Of a stretch of DNA of 64,000 nt, positions 1 through 9,129 are shown one piece after another. Numbering within the stretch: the first letter of the stretch is position 1; the number at the start of each line of letters is the position of its first letter. Source of the DNA: Micrococcaceae bacterium Sec5.1 (GTDB lineage Bacteria; Actinomycetota; Actinomycetes; Actinomycetales; Micrococcaceae); the NCBI GenBank assembly GCA_039636795.1, contig CP143430.1, positions 496,001-560,000 on the forward strand. Direction: 5' to 3'. The notes under the pieces were generated by a model. It ran no database searches, was not told where the DNA came from, and was given only the letters and a program-made list of their open reading frames with translations. The translations under genes were made by a program, and so were the position numbers.

Positions 1-605
1 ACCTCGCGGGGGTCGCCACGGAAGCTGAGGCCCTTGCGGATGAGCTCGTCGAGACCGAACTGCTCGGGACCGGCGACCTCAACGATGGCGTTTTGTGGAC
101 TTCCGACGGCGGTGCGTGCAACTGCGGTGGCCACGTCCTCAGCGGCCATTGGCTGGATCCGGGCGGGCGACAGACGAACAATGTTTCCCTCGGTCGCGGC
201 CTGGGCGATGCTCTTGACGAACTCGAAGAACTGCGTCGCATGAACAATCGAATAGGGGACGCCCGATTCCTTGATGAGCTTCTCCTGAGCGATTTTCGCC
301 CGGAAGTAGCCGCTCTCCAACAGTCGCTCGGTGCCCACGACCGACAGAGCGACATGGTGCCCGACGCCGGCCTCCTTCTCCGCGGCGAGCTGGTTGCGGG
401 TGGAGGTTGTAAAGAAATCGAGCACAGCCGCATCTTCAAACGAGGGCGAGTTCGACACATCGACTACGGTGTCCGCTCCCTGCAAGACATCCGCGAGGCC
501 CTCGCCCGTGAGCGTGTTCACGCCTGAGTCAGGGGAAGCGGCAACTGCTTCGTGTCCATGTTCGCGGAACTTGCTAGGCCGTGCTAGGACGTCACGTTCA
601 GCCAC
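1..605 (-). pseudogene. 5'-truncated NmrA-like SDR paralogue (continues past left edge)
   Basis: The minus strand encodes a protein clearly paralogous to the neighbouring SDR: shared stretches include HHVALSVVGT, a Y-F-x-x-K segment, ATQFFEF, QPMAA and VAGPE. The frame is open from about 605 to the window edge. Homology begins only at the residues matching position 24 or so of the neighbour (EHGHEAVAASP). The N-terminal strand and GGTGLIG dinucleotide-binding loop are absent, and the sequence runs directly into the 3' end of the neighbour. A GTG at 603-605 could start translation, but the product would lack the NAD(P) loop. This fits tandem duplication followed by deletion of the junction. 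It is either a pseudogene or a protein that no longer binds cofactor in the usual way. Confidence 0.7.
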
Positions 606-1327
606 TCTTTGAGGGTGATGTCCCCGATCCGGGATTCACCCACGGGAACGATGCTCGTCTCTTCGATCGGTATGCCGAAGTAGCCGGCCTGGGTGTCAAC
701 AACCACTGGGCGGGGATCATTGTGGGCCTCGAGAACCCGGGCTACGAATTCGTTAATTCCTGCGCGCTCAGGGCCTGCCATTTCCAGGACGCCGTCGATC
801 GCTGGCGAGACGGCCGTCTCCGCCAGGATGCGGGCAACGTCGGCAGCAGCCATCGGCTGCATCAGGTAATTTGTCGCATAAATCGACCCATCGCGCATTC
901 CTGCATTGGCGATGATCGGGATGAACTCGAAGAATTGAGTTGCCCGCAGAATGGTGTACGGCACTCCACCATCTCTAACAGCCTTCTCCTGCGCGGCTTT
1001 TCCGGCGAAGTAGCCGACGTCGATACGGTCAGTTCCAACGACCGACAGAGCCACGTGATGCTGCACGCCCGCCCTATTCCCGGCAGCGAGAAGATTGCGG
1101 GATGAAGTGGAGAAGAAGGGAACGACTACCTTCTCGTCGAAATCGGACGTGTTCGTCAAGTCGACAACGACGTCCGCCCCCACCATCGCCTCATCCAATC
1201 CATGGCCGGTCACGGAATCCACCCCGGTGGAAGGGGACGCCGCTTTCGCCTCATGACCCTGACTGCTGAGGATCTCCACAACTTGCTTGCCGATCAGGCC
1301 AGTGCCGCCGATTACAACGATCTTCAT
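584..1327 (-). CDS. NmrA-like NAD(P)-binding SDR family protein
   Basis: A 247-residue atypical short-chain dehydrogenase of the NmrA/NAD(P)H-binding type. The GGTGLIG loop at residues 7-13 follows a typical first strand (MKIVVI). An upstream in-frame ATG would add 18 residues, but the start at 1327 sits behind a GGAGGG-like ribosome site and gives the usual N-terminus. It lies directly downstream of an ECF41 sigma factor gene. ECF41 genes are characteristically linked to carboxymuconolactone decarboxylase, oxidoreductase or epimerase (COE) genes, and a matching promoter lies just upstream, so this is the probable ECF41 target. The substrate is unknown. Confidence 0.88.
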   Translation of the reverse strand: MKIVVIGGTGLIGKQVVEILSSQGHEAKAASPSTGVDSVTGHGLDEAMVGADVVVDLTNTSDFDEKVVVPFFSTSSRNLLAAGNRAGVQHHVALSVVGTDRIDVGYFAGKAAQEKAVRDGGVPYTILRATQFFEFIPIIANAGMRDGSIYATNYLMQPMAAADVARILAETAVSPAIDGVLEMAGPERAGINEFVARVLEAHNDPRPVVVDTQAGYFGIPIEETSIVPVGESRIGDITLKEWLNVTS

Positions 1328-1388
1328 GATGATCTTTCCCTCCGATGTTGGCGTAGCGGAATGTAGGGCCATTCCGTCCACCAGCTAT

Positions 1389-1415
1389 GACCGGATACCG
1401 GATCAATCTGTGACA
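1389..1415 (-). promoter_or_regulatory. Candidate ECF41-dependent promoter of the SDR gene
   Basis: On the minus strand, TGTCACA (1409-1415) is followed after 16 bp by GGTC (1389-1392). The published ECF41 signature is TGTCACA with CGTC about 16-18 bp downstream, so the -35 is an exact match and the -10 matches 3 of 4. It fills the short gap between the sigma factor stop and the SDR start. Activity is inferred. Confidence 0.6.
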
Positions 1416-1416
1416 G

Positions 1417-2313
1417 TCAGCCCCCAACCCTCGTCACGCCGGAGAGTTTGTCTGGATTCATCGTCCACAACAGCCGATCAATACCATCGGCAGACGCAGT
1501 GAGGGTCACCACCGCAAACACCACCCCGTCCCGGGCCAGGCGTGCGGAGGGCCGGCCGTTGGCCATGAAAGCCTGGGTATCGACACCAAGCCAGAACCGC
1601 GACGCGAACGCCTGATAGTACTTCGCGACCCGTTCCCGTCCGACAACAGGGAACTTCGAAGCCCGAACCTTCCCACCGCCGTCGGAGTAACTGACGACGT
1701 CGGCGGCGAACAGCGCCTCCAGCGCGGCCAGGTTGCCGGTTCGCGCAGCAGCCAGGAATGCCTCCAGCAGATTCCGCTGCTCGCTCACGCTTACCTCAGC
1801 ACGTTTCTCCTCAGCAAGGCGTTTGCGTGCGCGGCTGACCAGCTGGCGGGCATTGCCTTCTGTCTGCTGAATGACCTCGGCGATCTGCTCATATGGGTAG
1901 TCGAATGCCTGCCGCAGCACGTAGGCTGCACGTTCGGTTGGCGACAACTTTTCCAGTATCAGCAACACCGCAAACTCGAGCGCTTCACCACGCAAGGCGC
2001 CCAGTTCGGGGTCGGCGCTTGTGTCCACCGGCTCGGGCAGCCAGGGACCCACATACGTCTCACGACGGACACGTGCCGACTGCCCGACATTGATGGCGAG
2101 ACGGGTGGCGGTAGTCGCCAGGAATGCCGGCGCATGCCGAACCAGGCTGCGATCGCATGTCTGCCATCGGACCCACGTCTCCTGGACGATGTCTTCGGCC
2201 TCGCTGACACTTCCGAGCATGCGGTAGGCGATCCCGAACAATCGAGGACGGACTTCCGCGAAAATAGTCGATGCCGTTTCCAATTCGGCCGCTGACCCCG
2301 TGTCGGCATCCAT
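1417..2313 (-). CDS. ECF41-type RNA polymerase sigma factor with SnoaL-like C-terminal domain
   Basis: A 298-residue SigJ/ECF41 sigma factor. Region 2 covers roughly residues 15-85 (with the motif FGIAYRMLGS) and region 4 roughly 110-170. A SnoaL/NTF2-like domain occupies about 180-298. The C-terminal domain carries the two ECF41 hallmarks, DGGGKV at 211-216 and NPDKL at 286-290. In this family the extension controls sigma activity in place of a separate anti-sigma factor. The start at 2313 (MDADTG) is preferred over an upstream in-frame start that would add 34 low-complexity Arg/Ser/Pro residues. It is followed by its COE-type partner. Confidence 0.9.
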   Translation of the reverse strand: MDADTGSAAELETASTIFAEVRPRLFGIAYRMLGSVSEAEDIVQETWVRWQTCDRSLVRHAPAFLATTATRLAINVGQSARVRRETYVGPWLPEPVDTSADPELGALRGEALEFAVLLILEKLSPTERAAYVLRQAFDYPYEQIAEVIQQTEGNARQLVSRARKRLAEEKRAEVSVSEQRNLLEAFLAAARTGNLAALEALFAADVVSYSDGGGKVRASKFPVVGRERVAKYYQAFASRFWLGVDTQAFMANGRPSARLARDGVVFAVVTLTASADGIDRLLWTMNPDKLSGVTRVGG

Positions 2314-2430
2314 GCGCCCAATGTTACTGCTCGAAGGATTGGACGCTGGCCGTGGAAGCCTGAGCCTGGGTGACCTACGACGGCGGGCGAATCTGGCCGC
2401 GTATTGGTATTCCAATTCTTACCCCCCCAC

Positions 2431-4164
2431 TCACTCGACGAGTTTGTCAGCGGTCATGACCGGTCGACGCATGTGCTTCGCAATCTCGTGCGATACAGGC
2501 GCGATGGCTTCGTGCTCGATGCCACGAGCAGGAGACCAGACAAGATTCACCTGCAAGCTTGAATCAAGATCCGGATAGTCGCTGCGGTTATGACAGCCTC
2601 GTGTTTCACGGCGTTCACGGGCAGCTTCGAGCGTCGCACGGGCGGCAAGAGCGGCTGCCTTCAAGTCGAAAGCGTGTGCAAGATCCTGATATCCGGCAAT
2701 GTCGGGATGCACGCCCACGTCGATGATGCGGGCCTCAATGTCGTCGAGCTCGGCCAAGCCCTGCTTAAGACCTTCTTCGTTACGCACAACACCCGCATGC
2801 TCGGTCATGGTGTCTCGGATGGCCCGCTGAAGTACGCGGACGTTCTCACGTCTCTTGGCGTTGAGCAGCTTATCTATCTCTTTCCGAGCTTCATCCACCG
2901 CTTCCGCTGACCGCACGTGTGCAGTTAGGGAGTCTGAATACTCAGCGGCGGCATTGCCGACGATCCTACCGAAGACCAGTAGCTCGATCAGCGAGTTGCC
3001 TCCCAATCGGTTGGCGCCATGCAGGCCGCTTGAGGCCTCCCCGATTGCGTAGAGACCCGCGACATCCGTGCTGTGATCGTCGGGACGGACCCAGACGCCG
3101 CCCATGGAGTAATGCGCTGTTGGTGCGATTTCCATTGGCGTCGTCGTGATATCGAGCATCTGCAATTCGAGCATGGTCTGATAAACACGCGGTAGGCGAC
3201 GCATGATCGTCTCCCGAGGCAGGTGCGAAACGTCCAGCCACACACCACCATTGGGCGTGCCGCGGCCCTCTTGAATCTCCGTATAACAAGCCAAAGCCAC
3301 CCGATCTCTGGTGGAGAGCTCCATGCGCTCTGGATCGTATTTGGCCATGAATCGTTCACCGAGGGCGTTGGTGAGGATACCGCCTTCGCCGCGCGCGGCT
3401 TCCGAGATGAGCGTTCCTGCAGCATTCTCTGGCTCAAGAATGCCTGAAGGGTGGAACTGGACCAGCTCGGGGTCGCGGATGCGGCCGCCTGCGAGCACTG
3501 CCAGGCGGAAGGAATCACCAGTGTTCTCGTCCCGCCGGCTGGACGTGCGTCGCCAGATGCGGGTATGCCCTCCGGCAGCGAGCACCACGGCGTCGGCATG
3601 GATCCGATAGCGCGTCCCGTCCGAGAGCCGGAAGCCATAGGCGCCGAAGACCCGGCCCTCGGTGACGAGGATGCGCGTGATGTAAACATCGTCCAATATC
3701 GGAACGTCGAGCTCGACGGCGCGATTGACAAGCGTGCGCTGAATTTCAAGCCCCGTATAGTCGCCGCTGAAAGCCGTCCGGCGGAACGTATGAGCACCGA
3801 AGAAACGCTGGCTGATCCGCCCGTCTTCCTCGCGGGCGAACGGCATGCCGTAACGTTCCAGGTCGCTGATTCCCTGCGCGGCACCTTTGGTGACAATCTC
3901 CACGATCTCAGGGTTCGCAAGATCGTAGCTCTCCAGGATTGTGTCGGCGGCGTGCTGCTGCCAACTGTCATCCGCATCCATTGTGCCGAGAGCGGCGTTG
4001 ATGCCTCCCGCCGCGAGCGAAGTGTGCGCGTCGCTTCTGGGCCTTTTGCCGACAGCGAGCACATCGACACCCAGCTCGGCCAGTTCGATCGCGGCGCGGA
4101 GTCCGGCACCTCCCGTGCCAATGACGAGCACCGACGTCGACACGAGCAGTTCCTGAGACTTCAT
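2431..4164 (-). CDS. Fumarate reductase/succinate dehydrogenase-type FAD flavoprotein
   Basis: A 577-residue FAD-dependent oxidoreductase of the fumarate reductase, succinate dehydrogenase and L-aspartate oxidase superfamily. Visible features are the FAD dinucleotide loop GTGGAG (16-21), the flavin-site HTSLAAGGIN (47-56), HPSG (238-241), the substrate-side ARGEGG (257-262) and HYSMGG (351-356), and a helical C-terminal domain. No iron-sulfur or membrane-anchor subunit lies nearby, so it may act as a soluble single-subunit enzyme or pair with a distant partner. Two longer in-frame starts exist. Position 4164 (MKSQELL) places the FAD loop at the usual distance from the N-terminus. The substrate (succinate/fumarate, aspartate or another dicarboxylate) cannot be fixed. 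Confidence 0.82.
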   Translation of the reverse strand: MKSQELLVSTSVLVIGTGGAGLRAAIELAELGVDVLAVGKRPRSDAHTSLAAGGINAALGTMDADDSWQQHAADTILESYDLANPEIVEIVTKGAAQGISDLERYGMPFAREEDGRISQRFFGAHTFRRTAFSGDYTGLEIQRTLVNRAVELDVPILDDVYITRILVTEGRVFGAYGFRLSDGTRYRIHADAVVLAAGGHTRIWRRTSSRRDENTGDSFRLAVLAGGRIRDPELVQFHPSGILEPENAAGTLISEAARGEGGILTNALGERFMAKYDPERMELSTRDRVALACYTEIQEGRGTPNGGVWLDVSHLPRETIMRRLPRVYQTMLELQMLDITTTPMEIAPTAHYSMGGVWVRPDDHSTDVAGLYAIGEASSGLHGANRLGGNSLIELLVFGRIVGNAAAEYSDSLTAHVRSAEAVDEARKEIDKLLNAKRRENVRVLQRAIRDTMTEHAGVVRNEEGLKQGLAELDDIEARIIDVGVHPDIAGYQDLAHAFDLKAAALAARATLEAARERRETRGCHNRSDYPDLDSSLQVNLVWSPARGIEHEAIAPVSHEIAKHMRRPVMTADKLVE

Positions 4165-4404
4165 CGCTACATTCCATTCACTCGGGATATCTGAAGTTGA
4201 GATTCCTCGAGGAGCGCGCCGGTATGTCATCTTGGATTTCATTGGCGCAACAAGTCCTCCGGTCTCGTCACCAACTAAGACCGGACAGCCCTCAAATTTG
4301 TGACAGAAGAAACGACGGCCAAGGCCGCGCGTACCCGCGCGAATGGTATTGGTCGATCAGGGCGGGCACTCCGGAACACCGTATCCCGCAATTGCGCAGC
4401 GGCG
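4165..4404. other. Intergenic region, about 240 bp
   Basis: It lies between the flavoprotein start and the 3' end of the small membrane protein gene, both on the minus strand. It probably carries the flavoprotein promoter. I see no convincing gene, repeat or strong hairpin in it. Confidence 0.4.
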
Positions 4405-4563
4405 TCAGCTGTCCTCGGCCCGTGCTGCCCTCTTCAACTCAGCGATCCTCAGCCGTAAGAAGATGATGGCCAAGACCAGGGCGTACACCGCCAGGACGGA
4501 CACCGCGATCACAAAGACCGCGTAAAGGATCCCGAGGATTCCGAAGGCTGGACTTAAATTCAC
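4405..4563 (-). CDS. Small single-pass membrane protein
   Basis: A 52-residue protein starting at GTG 4561-4563, just behind a GGGGGT ribosome site. It has a short polar N-terminus, one long hydrophobic segment (about residues 6-38, GILGILYAVFVIAVSVLAVY and onward) and a basic/acidic tail (RLRIAELKRAARAEDS). Longer in-frame starts run into the sulfurtransferase 3' end and lack a ribosome site. No family was recognised. It is plausible from its composition, but function and expression are unknown. Confidence 0.55.
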   Translation of the reverse strand: MNLSPAFGILGILYAVFVIAVSVLAVYALVLAIIFLRLRIAELKRAARAEDS

Positions 4564-4646
4564 TACTACCCCCAATAGTTGTTGAGCCCCAATGCTACGC
4601 AAGCCACCAGCGATTCCCACGGAGGCTGGAAGGCGTGGGTCCGTTG

Positions 4647-5486
4647 TCAGCCAAGCTCGGCTCGGCGGTGAGGCTCGGCTCCGTACTCTGACCAACCGCC
4701 TGGGTAGAGTCGGCCGCGGCCGAGTCCTGCATACTCCAGGGCGAGAAGGTTGTGGCAGGCCGTGACGCCCGATCCACAGTAAGAGATGACGGCACTCGCG
4801 TCTTCAATCCCAACCTTCGCAAACGCTCGTCGGACCTCGGCGATCGGGCGCAGGCGTCCATCAGGGGCCAGGTTTCCACGGCACGGGACGTTCACTGCGC
4901 CGGGGATGTGCCCGGCTTGGGGATCGGTGGGCAGCTGGAGGCTTCCGTCGAAGCGGTCGGCATTGCGGGCGTCGACGATCATCCCGGCAACCCCTGCCCT
5001 GATGTCCTCAAGCTGGGCGAGATGCGTCTCCGGCCACGGAGACGGCGTGAAGGTCGCGGGCGTCGGCGTCACGGGCTTCATCTCCAGCGGTCCCGTCCAC
5101 GCGGCAATCCCGCCGTCGAGCAATGCCGCCCGATGCCCGAGCGCACGCAGCATCCACACGAGCCGCGCGGCGATGACTCCTCCGGCGTCGTCATAGGCGA
5201 CGACGGTCGTGTCGTCACCTATTCCCAAGGAGGACATTCCCTGTGCGAACACCTCATAGTCGGGAAGCGGGTTCAGCCCGTGTGGTCCCGAACTCCCAGA
5301 CAGCCATGAATCCAGGTCCACAAACACCGCATCCGGAAGGTGCCCGCCGTCGTAGGCTGCACGGCCCGACGCGCCGTCGAGGTACCACCGAACATCAGCG
5401 GTAACAACGTTGCTTCGGTGCGCCGTAAGCCAGGCGGCATCAACAAAGGGCAGAAGGTCCTCTTGGGTTATCAGACTGTCATCCAT
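4647..5486 (-). CDS. Thiosulfate/3-mercaptopyruvate sulfurtransferase (two rhodanese domains)
   Basis: A 279-residue tandem-rhodanese protein. The N-terminal domain (about 10-130) is the usual non-catalytic one. The C-terminal domain carries the active-site loop CGSGVT with Cys237, consistent with transfer of sulfane sulfur from thiosulfate or 3-mercaptopyruvate to cyanide or thiols. CGSGV(T/S) is commonly associated with 3-mercaptopyruvate preference, but specificity is not proven. An alternative start at 5513 would add nine residues, and neither start has a strong ribosome site. Confidence 0.88.
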   Translation of the reverse strand: MDDSLITQEDLLPFVDAAWLTAHRSNVVTADVRWYLDGASGRAAYDGGHLPDAVFVDLDSWLSGSSGPHGLNPLPDYEVFAQGMSSLGIGDDTTVVAYDDAGGVIAARLVWMLRALGHRAALLDGGIAAWTGPLEMKPVTPTPATFTPSPWPETHLAQLEDIRAGVAGMIVDARNADRFDGSLQLPTDPQAGHIPGAVNVPCRGNLAPDGRLRPIAEVRRAFAKVGIEDASAVISYCGSGVTACHNLLALEYAGLGRGRLYPGGWSEYGAEPHRRAELG

Positions 5487-5546
5487 ACAGTGCAGGCTAA
5501 AGGATGTGTCCATTATTCGAGCAAAAACGTCTCATTATGCGGAACC

Positions 5547-7223
5547 TTAGCTGAGCGGGTATTCGCGCTGGAGCTTGGCGACTTTGGGGTCGTTCTCGTC
5601 CGCTCCGTAGTCGGAGTTTCGCGTAATGTCCTTTCCGTCGGGGAGCTTCATCGCACGGAAGAGCAGCGACAGGATAACGGCAACTATCAGGTTGATCGCG
5701 AAGGCCACTACGGCGATGTAGACCTGCACGTTGGTGCCGGGGATGGCGGCGATGGAGCCACCGAAATTGGCCTTTGTCACCGGATTCACCACGTTGTAAG
5801 CTGCAACGGTTCCGTAGATGATTCCGGCTACCCAGCCTCCGAAGAGCGCCCAGCGATGGAACCAGCGGGTGTAGAGTCCTGCCACGATCGCCGGGAATGT
5901 CTGCAGGATCCAGATACCGCCGAGAAGCTGCATGTTGATTGCGGCAGACTGGTCCATCGCGATGACGAAGATCAGTGCTCCGAACTTCACCACGAGCGAC
6001 GCGATCTTGGAGACCCTCGCTTCCTGCCGCGGGTCGGCGTCGGGCTTTATCAGGTCGCGGTAGATGTTGCGGGTAAACAAGTTGGCAGCTGCGATCGACA
6101 TGATGGCTGCTGGAACCAGGGCGCCGATCGCGATGGCGGCCAAGGCGATCCCTGCAAACCATGCGGGGAAGTTGTCCAAGAACAACTGCGGAACCACTAG
6201 TTGCGGATTTACGGCACCGTTGAGGTCAACGGGCTTGGTGCCGGCAGCGATGGCTGCGTAGCCCAGGAGGGCAAGGAATCCCAGCATCAGCGAGTACAAC
6301 GGAAGCACTGCCGCATTCTTGCGGATCGTGTTCCTGCTCTTGGTCGCCAGGACCCCCGTCACCGAGTGCGGGTACATGAACAGCGCCATCGCCGAGCCAA
6401 GAGCGAGTGTCCAATACGCCGAGTAGCTGGCAGCGCCTGGGATAAAGATGCCAGCCGGTTTGCCTGTAGCGGGACTAGCGGCGTCGAGTTTCGTCTGGGC
6501 GGCGCCAAAGATGTTGTCCCAGCCCCCGAACTTGATCGGCATATAGATCACCGCGACGATGACGGCCAGATAGATCAAAAGATCCTTCACGACGGCGATA
6601 AGCGCCGGGGCCCGCAGGCCCGAGGTGTACGTGTAGGCGGCCAGGACCACGAAAGCGATGATCAGCGGCAAGTCTGTCAACAGTGCATTCTCGGCGCTGC
6701 CGAGGCCTAGCACCGTGAGCACGGCTTTGATGCCAACCAATTGCAGCGCGATGTACGGCATGGTCGCGACAATGCCGGTAAGTGCCACGGCAACGGTCAG
6801 CGCCCTGCTGCCATAGCGCCCGCCAACGAAGTCCGCCGGCGTGACGAACCCGTGCCGGTGCGAGACCGACCACAGCCGGCCCATCAACAGGAATACGATC
6901 GGGTAAAGCACGATCGTATATGGCACCGCGAAGAAGCCGCTCACTGCTCCCGTTGCCCACATTGCCGCCGGGACTGCCACGAACGTGTAGGCCGTGTAGA
7001 GGTCGCCACCGAGGAGGAACCACGTCACCCACGTTCCAAAACCACGGCCACCCAGCCCCCATTCATCGAGGCTGTGCAAACCGGTCTCTCTGTCCGCACG
7101 CCACCGTGCAGCGAAGAAACCCAAAACCGCCACGAGAATAAAGAGAGCGACAACGATGGCGAGCGCGATACCGTTGACGGGACGATCGCCTGTGGTCTCT
7201 ACCGGTACGGCGAGCGCGTTCAT
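5547..7223 (-). CDS. Sodium:solute symporter (monocarboxylate permease-like)
   Basis: A 558-residue SSS-family transporter with about 13 hydrophobic segments. The first is near residues 18-40, and the SSS-type stretch GGRGFGTWVTWFLLGGDLYT follows. It resembles the monocarboxylate (acetate, propionate, pyruvate) branch, as in MctC/MctP, though the substrate is inferred. Its ATG overlaps the stop of the DUF3311 gene by four bases (ATGA), indicating translational coupling. The DUF3311 + SSS pair is a standard arrangement in Actinobacteria and Proteobacteria. Confidence 0.88.
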   Translation of the reverse strand: MNALAVPVETTGDRPVNGIALAIVVALFILVAVLGFFAARWRADRETGLHSLDEWGLGGRGFGTWVTWFLLGGDLYTAYTFVAVPAAMWATGAVSGFFAVPYTIVLYPIVFLLMGRLWSVSHRHGFVTPADFVGGRYGSRALTVAVALTGIVATMPYIALQLVGIKAVLTVLGLGSAENALLTDLPLIIAFVVLAAYTYTSGLRAPALIAVVKDLLIYLAVIVAVIYMPIKFGGWDNIFGAAQTKLDAASPATGKPAGIFIPGAASYSAYWTLALGSAMALFMYPHSVTGVLATKSRNTIRKNAAVLPLYSLMLGFLALLGYAAIAAGTKPVDLNGAVNPQLVVPQLFLDNFPAWFAGIALAAIAIGALVPAAIMSIAAANLFTRNIYRDLIKPDADPRQEARVSKIASLVVKFGALIFVIAMDQSAAINMQLLGGIWILQTFPAIVAGLYTRWFHRWALFGGWVAGIIYGTVAAYNVVNPVTKANFGGSIAAIPGTNVQVYIAVVAFAINLIVAVILSLLFRAMKLPDGKDITRNSDYGADENDPKVAKLQREYPLS

Positions 7224-7513
7224 TGTTCCTGCTCCTCGGCTTGTTCCTGCGAGCGTGTGCCCCGGACGGCTGCGCGGCGGCGGCGGTCCTCCTTGGTAAC
7301 CAGCCAGTAGGAGACCCCGACCAGGCCCGCGGTGATCGGGACCCAGAGCATTTGGTACCAGTAGAAGAACGGCATACCGGCCAGCCGTGGCTTATCCATT
7401 GCGTACGCTGGGACGAACAAGGGAACCAGGACGGAGATAGCTAGCAGGATTCCGGCCACAATATACGGACCGGGCCTTGCTGGCCCGCGAGTCGGCAGAT
7501 CGGGAGTTGACAT
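7220..7513 (-). CDS. DUF3311 small membrane protein, symporter partner
   Basis: A 97-residue protein with two hydrophobic segments (about residues 15-35 and 47-68) and a charged, Gln/Glu-rich C-terminus. This matches the DUF3311 family, small integral membrane proteins co-encoded with SSS symporters. It is translationally coupled to the downstream symporter. It is probably an accessory subunit, with role unproven. The start at 7513 follows AGGAGG-like bases. Confidence 0.85.
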   Translation of the reverse strand: MSTPDLPTRGPARPGPYIVAGILLAISVLVPLFVPAYAMDKPRLAGMPFFYWYQMLWVPITAGLVGVSYWLVTKEDRRRRAAVRGTRSQEQAEEQEQ

Positions 7514-7751
7514 CGACGCCTCCTTATAGAGACGGCCCCCGGATCGGGATGGGCTTCCCGGGGTGTGCCGGTGGCCTGATGGGCGCTAAACATACCCATA
7601 AACACAGAATAGATTCTGGACTAATTCTTTGATAGATAAGGCTCCTTATTTTCGTCTGTCCACTGCGGAAAAACGCGGCTCCCGGCCGTTGAGTTCAGTC
7701 CTTGGGGAGGTGGCGCGGGATTTATTGGTAGTCCAATACGTAGGGGCTGAT

Positions 7752-8285
7752 TCAGTGAAAGGGAAGTTCTGACCCCTGGGGGAAAGACAGCACTCCCTGT
7801 GCGGGGGTTATGGTGAACCATTCGTCGCCCTGCTTGGTGGCGAAAATGATGACTCTTTCAGCAGTGTCCAGTGGGTCGCCATCAGGGTAGGACCCTCCTG
7901 CCGTGCAGGTCGGGGGTGTAGAGGTGATGCGCACGTTCCCGTGTCCGGGATTCCCTTTGAGTAACTGCTCGACTTCCACAATGTGGGTGGTGGCCTCCTG
8001 ACCATAAATTGTGGTCCCTCCTGCCCGTCTTACAGACTTTCCGATGAGCACCAGGCCGGCTTTGTCGTATTGGTCCTGAGGGGTCGCAAACCTGACCCAG
8101 TCCACGCACGCAAAGGGTCCACCACTTGGAACGGGGCTACTGGTAGAACCAGGGATTGAGCCAGTGGCCTTCGTCGTGGGCTCAGTAGTTACCGGATCGC
8201 CCGCCAACTTGTTGCCGCACGATGTCAGCAGCATGGTGAGAAATAGGGGCAGGATCAGGCATCGCCATAACCGAACGGGTTTCAT
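7752..8285 (-). CDS. Putative secreted lipoprotein, function unknown
   Basis: A 177-residue protein with a type II signal peptide: basic MKPVRLWR, a hydrophobic core and the lipobox LLTSC with Cys23. A Thr/Ser/Pro-rich linker follows to about residue 60, then a compact domain with Cys pairs that may form a disulfide. The family was not recognised. The roughly 238-bp region between it and the DUF3311 start holds only short GC-rich imperfect hairpins and no gene. Confidence 0.72.
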   Translation of the reverse strand: MKPVRLWRCLILPLFLTMLLTSCGNKLAGDPVTTEPTTKATGSIPGSTSSPVPSGGPFACVDWVRFATPQDQYDKAGLVLIGKSVRRAGGTTIYGQEATTHIVEVEQLLKGNPGHGNVRITSTPPTCTAGGSYPDGDPLDTAERVIIFATKQGDEWFTITPAQGVLSFPQGSELPFH

Positions 8286-8328
8286 TGTGCTCCCTCAAAG
8301 GTGGATGCTGACCGAGCGACTAATCGGT

Positions 8329-9129
8329 TCATCCGGGCGGGCCGCTTCGCGTTGGGTAGGAGGGTATTCCTCCGCCGGAGCCGGAGGCCATGAAGACGCC
8401 GATTTGGGTTTCTCCATCGCTTTGGAAGACGGGGATCTCGCGCGGAGGGCGAGCGGTGTTGAAGTTCTTGATGGCGTCTTCAGGACTGCTCGGCATGGGA
8501 CCGTCGTATAGGTCGCTGGCGTAGGCATAACCGGATTGCCCGTTGGTGGCCATCACAGCGATCAAGTCGGGGCTTCCGTTCTCCTGGCTTTCGACGCCGT
8601 AGGTTTCGCCCTTCGCATTGATGCCCAGCGGTGTTCGTTCCTGCTTCACATACTCGGCGGTGAGCTGCCAGCGGGCCTCGGGGTCGGCCTTGATCGTGAT
8701 GCTGTCCTGGCCGGGAGTGAGTGCAATGGTGTAGCCGCTCCAGCCCACCCGGTCGCTTGCGGCATCCACATCTGAGCAGCTGCTCGAGGCACCGTCGGGA
8801 AACTCAAACCGGCCAGGGGTCAGGCACCTAAGTTCGATTTGAATCCCCGTGGTTCCCTCGGGCGGAGTGCCCAGCTCAACGGTTGCTGTGCCGGCGTAGG
8901 TTGTGGTCACAGGTGAAGCCAAGGGGGTCACTTTCTCGCTTCCAGGGATGAAGAAGAGTCCTGCTGCCGCCGCTCCAATGCCAAGCAGTCCCGCACCGGC
9001 CAGAGCGCCGGTACCAAGCCACACCCTGGTGCGCCTCCGCTTCGCAGACAGCGTTTCCTTCTTGACCTGGGAGACGAGTTCCGCCCGCAGGGCGTCACTG
9101 AAGTGATCGTCGACGTGGAGCTGCTTCAT
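8329..9129 (-). CDS. One-pass membrane protein, probable anti-sigma factor partner
   Basis: A 266-residue protein with about 38 cytoplasmic residues, one membrane segment (about 39-65, rich in Gly/Ala/Leu) and an extracytoplasmic domain of about 190 residues. It overlaps the upstream ECF sigma gene by four bases, the usual arrangement for an anti-sigma factor. The short N-terminus contains no HxxxCxxC zinc motif, so it is not a ZAS-type anti-sigma factor. The role is inferred from topology and coupling only. Confidence 0.7.
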   Translation of the reverse strand: MKQLHVDDHFSDALRAELVSQVKKETLSAKRRRTRVWLGTGALAGAGLLGIGAAAAGLFFIPGSEKVTPLASPVTTTYAGTATVELGTPPEGTTGIQIELRCLTPGRFEFPDGASSSCSDVDAASDRVGWSGYTIALTPGQDSITIKADPEARWQLTAEYVKQERTPLGINAKGETYGVESQENGSPDLIAVMATNGQSGYAYASDLYDGPMPSSPEDAIKNFNTARPPREIPVFQSDGETQIGVFMASGSGGGIPSYPTRSGPPG

